Positions 44,627 through 53,570 of a stretch of 64,000 bases of DNA are shown here, in pieces. Source of the DNA: Kuschelorhynchus macadamiae. Its lineage: Eukaryota; Arthropoda; Insecta; Coleoptera; Curculionidae. Position numbers and translations under genes: made by a program. The DNA lies in assembly GCA_030620095.1 (NCBI GenBank), contig JAUTXW010004695.1, positions 992,001-1,056,000 of the forward strand, given 5' to 3'. The first letter of the stretch is position 1; every line of letters starts with the position of its first letter. The notes under the pieces are model-generated. The model made no database searches, was not told the origin of the DNA, and saw only the letters and a program-made list of their open reading frames with translations.

Positions 44627-44820
44627 TGTCCCATTTGAAATAAAACAGTAATTTAGTTTTTTTTCTCCGCGATCCTAGGATAAATGGGAAAATTTGGAAA
44701 CATTGACAAGAAAAAAACTCGGGGCAAATCTAGGCCATTCGGTGAAAATAGCATTTCGATATCATTTATCGTTTTCGAGCTATGAAGTCGCGAAACGTTA
44801 TTTTTCCGTGGGACACCCTG
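44627..44820 (-). mobile_element. right arm and end of the MLE at 43.1-44.8 kb
   Basis: Bounded by AGAGTGTCCCATTT (44,627) and GTGGGACACCCTG before TA (44,821-44,822). 44,670-44,790 is an inverted copy of 43,110-43,210, the 3' end of the transposase (ATTTGCCCCGAGTTTTTTCT, ATCGAAATGC). The arm therefore contains the gene end. Confidence 0.65.
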
Positions 44821-44821
44821 T

Positions 44822-44960
44822 ACAACAAAATTTTCACTCTGCCTAGGGGTTCAGAGAGTAGAAGGACTGGCCTATCAGGAAAAAAAACTTTATTGAAATT
44901 GGTTGAAAAATAACATAAATATATGCATTTGAAATTAACATTAAAAATCATTAACTAGTG
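44822..44960 (+). repeat. repeat flank shared with 35,461-35,545
   Basis: CAACAAAATTTTCACTCTGCC, cut here at 20 bases or fewer as CAACAAAATTTTCACTCTGC, TAGGGGTTCAGAGAGTA and AAGGAC, beginning right after the TA at the MLE end. Confidence 0.5.
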
Positions 44961-45560
44961 TATTTAAGACGCTTTGTTATTGAATATATGCAAAGTTTCC
45001 AAATTTCATTGCCAAGGTCGCAACGATTAAATTTAGATGTAAATTGATTGTTTTAGCAACTTTCCCAACGCGTAAGTAGCCAACGCCTTTGAGAAAATTA
45101 GGAATATGCATTAAAAATAAATAACAAATATCATCCTTAGATCAGTTAACTACTTGGATAACGATAAGATTAGATCCCACGAGTGTTCCACTATCTAGAA
45201 AAAAAAACCAAATAACATTAGTGTGATGGTGGCTTTTTAACCTTATATAGATTAGCTTAATTTACAACTTATAGACATTAATAACCTGATAACGATGGTG
45301 GTAAAATAAAACTAATCAACAATCATTTATTGATGGATGGTCTTGTTTGTACGAAAAATCGTTAGCATAAAAGTAAAAAATGAGTGTCACTGTGAAAGGT
45401 AAAAATTAATGACATGCAACGCAATTAAAAATTGGAATTTTCCGAACTTTTCGGGGTATCTCCTTTATTTTTAAAGATAGAAGGTTGACGGTATGCTACT
45501 TTTTTTGAAAAATTAAAGATGACGCCAGCAGAATCTTTGTAGCCCTTTTGATATTTGAGA
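44961..45560. other. no recognised gene
   Basis: AT-rich; nothing assigned apart from arm-like sequence approaching 45,560. Confidence 0.3.
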
Positions 45561-45562
45561 TA

Positions 45563-45719
45563 CAGGGCGTTTTTGAATTTGTTGCATTTTCAGGCACACC
45601 TCATATCCCAGCTATATGATAACTGATCAAAAGGCGAAAACTACTTCTTATATGACCATTTACGGGGTCAAGTCAAAAAGTTATCGGACCTACTTTATAT
45701 TTTTAAATGGGACAGCCTG
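45563..45719. mobile_element. 157-bp MLE-type MITE
   Basis: Ends CAGGGCGTTTTTGAA and AAATGGGACAGCCTG, flanked by TA at 45,561-45,562 and 45,720-45,721. No coding sequence. Abuts the next MITE. Confidence 0.55.
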
Positions 45720-45721
45720 TA

Positions 45722-45894
45722 CAGGGTGTTTTTTTATAATCTGCCACCCCCCTGAGAAGCTTATTTTTTCAAGATACAAAGAAACTGTTCCTGAAAGTTA
45801 TAGGGAATTTCCTAAAGACTTACACGGCGGCAATTTTAAAAACAAAAGACGATCCGAAAATCTTCAACTTTGTTTTTTTAAATGGGACACTCTG
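45722..45894. mobile_element. 173-bp MLE-type MITE
   Basis: Ends CAGGGTGTTTTTTTATA and AAATGGGACACTCTG, flanked by TA. It shares the TA at 45,720-45,721 with its neighbour. Confidence 0.55.
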
Positions 45895-45989
45895 TATTTT
45901 TTGACATTTTTAGATTCTCCTTATTTTCCCCTTTCCAAAAATATATAATTTATCTATATTCGGAAAAGTAGTTTTTGACTTATTCAAGA

Positions 45990-46135
45990 CTTATTAAGCT
46001 TCATCAGACCACAAAATCCTTCTGAATAATAGCATATCTTGCCTCAGTCTGGTCAGCATATCCTCACAGAAGTGGAGGCGTTGGTTAATAGTTGCACTGG
46101 TCTAATTTTATGCGGGAAGTATCGATTTTTTTAGC
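45990..46135 (-). pseudogene. MLE transposase scrap
   Basis: Reads INQRLHFCEDMLTRLRQDML then LFRRILWSDEA: the linker helix and first catalytic D of an MLE. Ends right after SDEA. About 45 codons. Confidence 0.65.
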
Positions 46136-46228
46136 ACTGAACCTCGATTTTCCGGTTATCCGAGAGACGTCCGGAACCGATCTGCTTCGATTCTCTAAAA
46201 ATTAGTTTTAATTTAACTTTTAGACTAC

Positions 46229-46450
46229 CTAAAGAAAGAATTTTTTACTTTCAAAATATAATAATATGGATAATTCCTCGTCCAAGTCAAAATTTGCTCG
46301 TCTTCTTTGCCTCCGCAAGGATTTTCTTTGTGCGTGGATTTTTACTATACATATATTCAATATCGAACGGAAGCTTTCACGGCTTTGGTCAATTAAGAAA
46401 TCATGGTTCTTGGGATTAGACCGTGTCAAATTGGAACTACTATCCGACAT
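46229..46450 (-). CDS. unidentified 73-codon ORF behind a core promoter
   Basis: ATG at 46,450: MSDSSSNLTRSNPKNHDFLI, then DQSRESFRSILN, a basic segment KIHAQRKSLRRQRRRANFD and a short hydrophobic end. Not recognised. It lies 60 nt downstream of a TATA/initiator pair. A diverged copy of the leader and the segment LTRSNPKN(H/Q)DFL occurs at 55,905-56,060 on the same strand, so this is the 5' part of a repeat family (retroelement leader likely) rather than a unique gene. An internal GTAAAAATCC could be a splice donor. Confidence 0.35.
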   Translation of the reverse strand: MSDSSSNLTRSNPKNHDFLIDQSRESFRSILNICIVKIHAQRKSLRRQRRRANFDLDEELSILLYFESKKFFL

Positions 46451-46505
46451 TTCGCCTTCGATTGCACGAGGTATCTTCAGGGATCTTTACTCCACGAGAT
46501 CTGAA

Positions 46506-46544
46506 TACTGAATGAGCTCGAAGAGATTCAGGCGGGCTTTTATA
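46506..46544 (-). promoter_or_regulatory. RNA polymerase II core promoter: TATA box and initiator
   Basis: On the minus strand TATAAAAG at 46,544-46,537 and TCAGTA at 46,511-46,506, with the initiator A 35 nt downstream of the TATA T. Spacing and the TCAGT initiator match arthropod promoters. The copy at 56.0 kb keeps the CAGT region but no clear TATA. Confidence 0.45.
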
Positions 46545-46615
46545 CCCGACTTGTGCAGACTATTATGTATTTTTAAAAAAGGTGAAAAAAACAAATTTTA
46601 TAGTCTATAAATATA

Positions 46616-46915
46616 CAGGGTGTTCCATTTAAAAAAATAAAGTAAGGCCCGATAACTTTCTGACCGGATTCTATTTACTAATTCCGAAGGCGGAATTGAG
46701 TTCTACGGGAAAAGTTATATAAGAAACAATCTTCAAATTTTCAACAAGTTATCTGATAGTTGAGAAACGAGGGGTGCCTGTTTCAATTTAGCCCTGTATC
46801 TTAAAAACTCAAAGGGCTATGCAAATTTTGTTAACGACATTTTTAGTTTTGCACACTGTCGCACAACCTCAACTTTCTATGAAAACAACAGAGATACACA
46901 AAATGGAACACCCTG
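46616..46915. mobile_element. 300-bp MLE-type MITE
   Basis: Ends CAGGGTGTTCCATTTAAAA and ACACAAAATGGAACACCCTG, with TA on the left. Internal CCCTGTATCTTAAAAA-like block. Non-coding. Confidence 0.65.
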
Positions 46916-47216
46916 CTCAGTAAAACGAGGGTAATCGTGTTTTATGCAATAGCGTACATTTGAAATAATAACTGTTTTACTCAGTGAGTGAATGTCGCAC
47001 TTTATTAATTTTATTATAACACTGTAAGCAGTATGGGGTAAGAGCAAATACTAACATGTTTAAAACCCAATTAAGAAATATTTTTAATCTGTGTTTTATT
47101 ACCTGCCTCCATTAAGTGCTGGCCTATTATGTATGCATTTAGTAATAAATGTAATCTATAGAGTAATAAAACCTCATTAGGTGTTCAAAAGGACAGGGCA
47201 GAAGGACAGGGATTTA
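46916..47216. other. no recognised feature
   Basis: Flank of the DD82E element; nothing assigned. Confidence 0.3.
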
Positions 47217-47615
47217 AAGTGCGGGACACGAAAGAAGACCGTGCGGAGTCAATCGGTTTAGGAAGGTCGGCCAAGAAATCTCTTTAAACCAGTGGTGTCC
47301 CGTCGTTCTTTAAATAATATGGCACTCCTTTTTGACTATACGCACTTCAGATAATTAAAAAATGTAACTATGCTTAATGAACCTTTATATTTGTCGGTTT
47401 TGTTTCGTGTACCGCACTTCCATATCTCGTTTGTGTTGCAAAAACGGCAAACTTTCGAATTTTAAAATGATTTAATTTTGATTTTTCTTGATCGATTTAC
47501 CTACAAATATATTTTTTCTAGAGTTCTGTCATTAACGGTTCCCGGGCTACTGCCTACGTCCACTATTATTGGACCACCCAGTATAGTGATACATGATTTA
47601 CAAGTCCAGAAGGGC

Positions 47616-48273
47616 AGCCAGCATCAGATCCAGTGAACGAGATTTATTAAAATTTTAATTTACGCAGTTCGACTTTGGGCTACTCGGGTATGCCAAAAGT
47701 GTCCGTATGTCTCCGTTTGGCATATTACTTTATACAGGGGCCGTCATTGTGAAGTACTACACAGGGCGTTTCCTAATTGTGTGCTGATCTTAAAGGAGGT
47801 GTTTTTTATGTCCTAAAATTCTTAACTTTTGATTGCTTCTATGCATTAAGGAGCATACGGATTTACCCGGTTAATTACATATGCACGCCACTGGTAGAAA
47901 TTTCAAAAATTGATTTTTAATAAAAAATGCCCTTTTATGCATAAAAGACGTGTAATCAAATTTCACACAGTTATTTATCTATAAAAGCATCAGAATTAGG
48001 ATTAAAAAAAAAATGTTTTTTTAAAACCCTGTATCTCTAAAGTTAAGACTTTTAGGTTCATATTAAACTTTTTTCTTAAAAAGGTCCAAGAATCATCCCC
48101 CTTTAACATTAGCATGCAATTAGGAAACGCCCTGTATAGTACTTCATAATGACGCCCCCTGTACAAAGTAATATGACAGACAGAGACAAACTGTCACTTG
48201 TGGCATACCCGAATTGCCCAACTGCATAAGTTAAAATTTTGATAAATTTTGTTCACTGGAATCAGTGCTGGCT
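47616..48273. mobile_element. 658-bp fold-back element inside copy B
   Basis: Inverted ends AGCCAGCATCAGATCCAGTG and TTCACTGGAATCAGTGCTGG. Nested inner pairs: ACAGGGGCCGTCATTGTGAA with its complement, and ACAGGGCGTTTCCTAATTG with CAATTAGGAAACGCCCTGT. The whole unit is palindromic and non-coding. Present at the same place in copy A (half lost), so it inserted before the two copies separated. Confidence 0.75.
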
Positions 48274-48435
48274 CCCCTACTATAACTACATTGATGTGTT
48301 AATTTTGGAAAAATATGAGTTCTGAAGTTTTTCGAATATTAATTGACACCCGGTATTGAACAGAAAATTAATTATTTTGAAGCAGTTTATTGACAGCTAC
48401 TTTATGAACACTTTTACAGAATATATGAAAAAAAA

Positions 48436-49688
48436 CTAAGCCATTTTTGAGGTTGACGGCTGTGATTCCAATGGTTCGATTCCTTCTAAATCGTTGTCTT
48501 CCTCTGAAAATGATGAGGTTTCGTCGTCACTACTTGAAGATCCCACTGTGATAACTAAATCATCAATAACCGTTTCAATTTTGCCATCTACTTCCCAGTA
48601 TTTATCTTCAATAGAACGAACATGTTTAACATACGATTTCCAATTTTCTGCCGATATTGAGTCAATCGCTTCTAACGTTATTTTATTTAAATCTTTAATT
48701 GAAAGTTCACCGGTGTTGTGCTCTCGAATATATTTTTTTTACTCCTGCCCGTGCAAGTTCAATAGGGTTGAGGCCGCACATGTATGGAGGCAGCCTTAAA
48801 GTTGTATGACCGAGGTTACGTAAAAGACCGTCAATTTTATTCTTTTTTCTCTAGGCTTGTTGGCTGATATTACTTCATACAATTGATATTTTCTCCATGT
48901 TGGATCACATACAACAAGATTGTTCGATCTAAGCCACGATATCATATGAGCTTTTGTAGAGTATTTAGTCGGCACTTTATCTTCTACGTGAGAATGATAA
49001 GACGCATTATCCATTACCACGACTGATTTGAGAGGAATGTTAGGTAGAAGCTTCTCGAGCAACCACTTCAAAATTATCTCTGTTCATCTGTCCATAATAG
49101 TCTCCAGTTGTTAGTCCCGAGCGAAAAACTAAAGCAGCACCTGGAAAAAATCCGGCTTCTGAACCAGCATGAACTATAATAAAGCGACTACTAGAGCGGA
49201 TTCCCTGAACAACACCTGTAACACTTTCACTTTGCCAGCATTTGTTCACTGTCATATCATTATCTACCCAGGTTTCGTCTAGATACACAATATTGCATCT
49301 TTCTTGCCTATATTGCCTTACAGTTGTTGGTCTCTCAATGAGCATTTGATCGTAAAAGCCGATTTAAGGTTTTATTCCCGTACGGAAAATTTATTTTGTT
49401 CTTTACAACACAAAGTAGGGATTTGCAGATCGGAATCTTCTTCAAGTTTATATAAAAATCCTCTATTGTTCGTCGAATTACTTGAAAATCAAGAGATTTT
49501 AAAAGTGAAGTAGAACACGAGCGATCATTATGTTCCTTTGACTTTTTCTTACACTACTTTCCGAAACACCAGTGTAAAAAGTGAATAGTCGAACTATTAT
49601 TTTCAGCTTCCCTAGTACAGGCCTCTATAACGCTCGCAGTAACGTCACGTGCACCGCTTCGAATTGTTTTTCCTCTTTTGCTCGGCAA
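48436..49688 (-). pseudogene. DD82E-type transposase, copy B, broken
   Basis: The start codon is TTG where copy A has ATG (LPSKRGKTIRSGARDVTASV). Two in-frame-size losses relative to A: part of the HTH-to-linker region and the NIFHWRAKYLS segment. Catalytic blocks NIVYLDETWVDND and SVVVMDNASYHSHVEDKVPT are kept; the LPPYMCDLNPIE region (about 48,750-48,800) is frameshifted. Unlike A, B keeps the W codon before KSYVKHVRSIEDKYWEVDG and an uninterrupted acidic tail (SSSSDDETSSFSEEDNDLEG). Each copy is thus intact where the other is broken. Confidence 0.8.
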
Positions 49689-50039
49689 CGTTACTTCGAA
49701 ATAATAATTCAAATTCAACGCAACGCATTTATATAGAAATGGAAAAAAATGCTCGAAATGTATAGGCGCCACTGGAAATAGCTAGAACCTTCTAGCGGCA
49801 AGTGCATAAAGACTCTAGGCACATCCCAATTACAGGTGGCCCAGTGCGAAATTTACTAAATCCTCGATTATTCCGTACCGCTTAGCTGGCGCATTTTATA
49901 GGTGAAGCGGTAAACTAATACAACAAATAAAATAACATAAAATTTATTTGCGTACACAAATTTTACTTACCCGCTTGCTTAAGTCTATGAACCTTTATTT
50001 TAAGGACCGCCCGGTTTTCTTTCGTATCCTGCACTTTAA

Positions 50040-50963
50040 AAGGATCTTTATTATTATTTCTATAAACAAGGTTTACCTACGCCTATGTACGACCCAGAAA
50101 TTCAGCCAAACTGGACGGAATTCCCCATTTTAATACTCTATACATCTCTGAAACATATGACTACAGTAGATAGTAGGCTATGGCTAAAATGTATTAATTA
50201 ATTACTATTGGAAAGTAATTGCGACAGATCTGCTCATCGGCCTACTTTCGGTTTGCGATTACACGCAATAATTGGTCAAAACAGTTTCCATATTGCATAT
50301 TTAACGGTCACTTTAAATTTAAGGCATTTTTTTAAAGTTTACTCGACTGGTCTATAACTAATATATACGAACCTGCACAAACCAAGACATTAACTGTATT
50401 ATGCATTGCACGAAAACTTCGCCTCGAGCAAAAAGCGACTAGGCTTCCTGAAGCACCAAGAAAGTTGAAACTGACTCTCCGAGTTTAAAATACTTTAAAT
50501 ACCTAACCGGTATCAACTCGGGTATCAAAGGATACTTGAAAGATTTTTAAAACTACGACTCATGAATAAAAAACAAAGTAGTAATGACGGTTTTTTTTAA
50601 ACGTCGCTTTATGTATTCCGTATTTCCGAAGAACGATAGAATGACAGACCACCAAGGAACTCAATGTCTTTCTTTTATCTTTTATGGATATTGGAGCTGT
50701 TATTGAAGAGGATTAGTTTTAAATGAAAAACGTAGGATGTCATTTTATCTCGTCGTAATATTAGTTTAGCTTTTCTAGCATTAACAATAATAATAATACT
50801 AATAATAATAAAAACCCTAAATTATTTTCTTAATCTTAACTTTCCATTTACCTAAACTGCTGGACATAATAAGTAGCGTTGCAGTTTTTAGAAAAATTTT
50901 GTTGGTAATTACCGAGTTCTAACTTAAACTTACTTAAGGTAAGAACTATCATATAACAAAGTG
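50040..50963. other. no recognised gene; small AAT microsatellite
   Basis: An (AAT)n-type run at about 50,784-50,812. No family recognised in the remaining 900 bp. Confidence 0.4.
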
Positions 50964-50965
50964 TA

Positions 50966-53335
50966 CACTGTGTCCCAGATTGCTTGTAATCACAGGGTTT
51001 CTCGGAAACCAGCAGAGATATAACTTTGCGGTTTTCGCGACCCTGTGTCACTTTTTCGAGAAACTTTGAATGCCGCAAACAGAATTGTGCCACATCGTTT
51101 CGTTCCCGAGATACAGGGTGAAATAGAGATTTTGCGCTTTTGGGGGTGGTATCATATTTCGGACACCCTATCAGATAGAGAAAAGGTAAAAACTGCTGTG
51201 GATAGATATTTTTACGTAGAATTCAGTGTTGTAGTCGCACAAATTTTTAGACAATCCGTTTTTGAGATATAGCCCAAACTCAGTATTTTTTAAATGGGAC
51301 ACCCTGTATTTTTTTATTCCAAAAAATTCGCCTTTTTTTTCTCTTTAAAATGATGTATCACACTATGCACTTTTGACGTAAACTAAACCTTATAAACGCT
51401 ATATTAAAAAAAAAACGTAAGTTGGCCATGGAAATATGGGTAGATATTAAAAGTGTCCAGAAGCAAAATTAAACAACATAAAAAATTAATAACCATTTTT
51501 TTACTATGAAATAAATAAACTTAATAATCTTGATAAACTTAATCACAATACTAAACAAATTCTACATAACTAGAAAAACTGTTCAAAATGGCCGCCCCCC
51601 TCACGAACACATAATTGGCACACAGTGCGAATTCTTCTTAGAGCATTCATCATTATTATAGGTCTATCTTCCAATGATCTAAATGCCTGAATGGTTGCAT
51701 TTTGCAGCTGCTCCATCGTATTGACTGGATTCAGGTAAATTTTGTTTTTTAAGTAAGACCAAACGAAAAAATCTAATATTGAGACGTCTGGCGACCTAGC
51801 AAGCCACCTTACTGGTCCCTTTGTACCAATCCAGCGATCGTGAAAATTTTCAAATAGAAATGGCCTTATAATTTGCGCATTGTGGGCAGGAGCACCGTCC
51901 TGCTGAAAGTAAATATTGTGCAGATTTGCTAGCGGCAAGTTATCCAATAAATCCGGTAGTATTTGATTTAAAATTGCTAGATATCTATCTGCTGTTAAAT
52001 TATTATTGTAAATATGGAATGTAATCCTTGTTCCCAATATAAAGCAAGCGACGCTAAACCCAAACCTTCCTTAGTGCTGACGTTCTCTTGTTAAAAATTG
52101 GTTTTCCGTATACCAGTGCATATTATTATGCCTGTTAAAAATACCACTACAACTAATATAGGCTTCGTCGGACCATATAACCTTGCTACCGAAGTCAGGG
52201 TCATTTTGGGTTTTTTGAAGATACCAGTTACAAAAATTTAGACGCCTTTCTGCATCTCCAGGATGCAATTGTTGTACTACATTTACTTTATAAGGCTTAT
52301 ATTTATGTTTTCTTAATATCCTTTGCGTTTGTGATTTTGACACCCCCACTGTTTCCTGAATATGCCTACATGAATTCGCGTCATTGGCCTGAATACTTGC
52401 TAATACAACAATCTCATTGTTCTCGTGATTTCGTTTATTATATGTTTTAGCCCTGTGCTTTGAAAATGATCCATCATTAATTAAATTTAATTTAATTCGG
52501 CGAAAAATTGCCTTGTGTGCCTGAGGCCTTTCTGGATATCTACGATATAAAAAAAGCTTTTGGAAATAGTCCATAACTCAAAGTGGAATTGAAAAAAAAT
52601 TTTGAAAGGAGGTTCATTATAATTTAAGCGCTTGGTGCTTACCTGTTAAAATATAAATCAGATGCTTGATCACTGTTTTCATGACATTCAATAAAACAAA
52701 CCATCATATCATACTTATGATTTATTTTCAAAATTATTCATTTCTTCTTAATATCTATTAATTTACCTGTTAGGATTATTGGTAACTCGTATGATAAGAG
52801 GATAAACACGGCAATATTTAATATATTTAAGAAACAAATAGTTTTGATTTTTGTTTCCATGCCATATTTCCATGGCCAACATGCGTTTTTCTTTTAATAT
52901 TGGGTTTATAAGGCTTAGTTTACGTCAAAAGTGCATAGTGTGATACATCATTTTAAAGAGAAAAAAAAGGCAAATTTTTTGGAACCAAAAAATGCAGGGT
53001 GTCCCATTTAAAAAATACTAAGTTTGGGCTATATCTCAAAAACGGTTTGTCTAAAAAAAATTTCGACTACAGCACTGGACTCTACGTAAAAATATCTATC
53101 CATAGCAGTTTTTACCTTTTCTTTATCTGACAGGGTGTCCGAAATATGATACCACCACCAAAAGCGCAAAATTTCTATTTCCCTCTGTATCTCGGGAACG
53201 AAACAATCTGGCACAATTCTGTTTGCGGCATTCAAAGTTTCTCGAAAAATTGACACAGAGTCGCGAAAACCGCAAAGTTCTACCTCTGCTGGTTACCGAG
53301 AAACCCTGTGATTACAAGCAATCTGGGACACAGTG
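50966..53335 (-). mobile_element. MLE with about 470-bp inverted arms
   Basis: Tips CACTGTGTCCCAGATTGCTT flanked by TA (50,964-50,965 and 53,336-53,337). Arms run to the GGCCATGG blocks near 51,430 and 52,870. Each arm has further ACAGGGTG and GACACCCTNT motifs in both orientations (for example 51,112, 51,165, 51,297). Transposase in two exons on the minus strand. Confidence 0.9.
51570..52741 (-). pseudogene. MLE transposase with a 103-bp intron, near-intact
   Basis: Exon 1 52,741-52,643 (MNNFENKS, one-base loss, KYDMMVCFIECHENSDQASD, LYFNR), intron 52,642-52,540 (GTAAGC...ATCGTAG), exon 2 52,539-51,570 starting YPERPQAHKAIFRRIKLNL. Blocks: SKSQTQRILRKHKYKPYKVN, LHPGDAERRLNFCNWYLQ, VIWSDEAYISCSGIFNRH (first D), GRFGFSVACFILGTRITF, YFQQDGAPAHNAQIIRPFLF (second D), RSPDVSILDFFVWSYLKNKI (third D), tail GGGHFEQFF. 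41 residues lie between the second and third acids (DD41D). Lesions: one base in exon 1 and a TAA at 52,074-52,072 in place of a Gln codon. Confidence 0.9.
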
Positions 53336-53337
53336 TA

Positions 53338-53459
53338 CAGTAAGACCAGACAAACTTTAAAAATGTTTCACTGTTGTGAAAATTCATGAAACAATTTCCG
53401 TTTTTGTTTGCTGCACACAAGCCTTAGTTAAATTGCAAAGAAACAATTTGACAGATTTT
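53338..53459. other. no recognised feature
   Basis: Short AT-rich spacer. Confidence 0.3.
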
Positions 53460-53570
53460 CAATCAATTCAGTTGTACTCGTCTCTCAACTGGTTGACTGT
53501 ACTGATGAAGAGCTGAAGTCAGAAATACGTGTCTACGGTTGGCCAGATATTTTGCTTTACCGGTCATCCC
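53460..53570 (+). repeat. Penelope-LTR-like repeat, copy 3
   Basis: CTCTCAACTGGTTGACTGTA, CTGATGAAGAGC...GTCAGAAATACGTGTC and TACGGTTGGCC, colinear with the minus strand of the repeats at 22.6 and 22.9 kb. It has CTGATGA and GAAA boxes with a weak GAC/GTC-type stem. Confidence 0.45.

Larger units (their letters stand above)
47217..50036 (-). mobile_element. DD82E-type IS630-related element, copy B
   Basis: Ends AAGTGCGGGACACGAAAGAA and its imperfect complement at the right, flanked by TA within TTTAAA on both sides. It aligns with copy A throughout and carries the complete fold-back insertion at 47,616-48,273. Confidence 0.85.

Noticed and set aside
48494..48799. Plus-strand Ser-rich ORF (also 25,684-25,944)
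   Set aside because: Antisense of the DD82E transposase C-terminal tail.
47214..50039. TTAA target duplication (piggyBac-like) for copy B
   Set aside because: Flanks can be read as TTAA, but the MITE at 43.8 kb with its empty site shows TA, and the transposase is DDE of the IS630 type.
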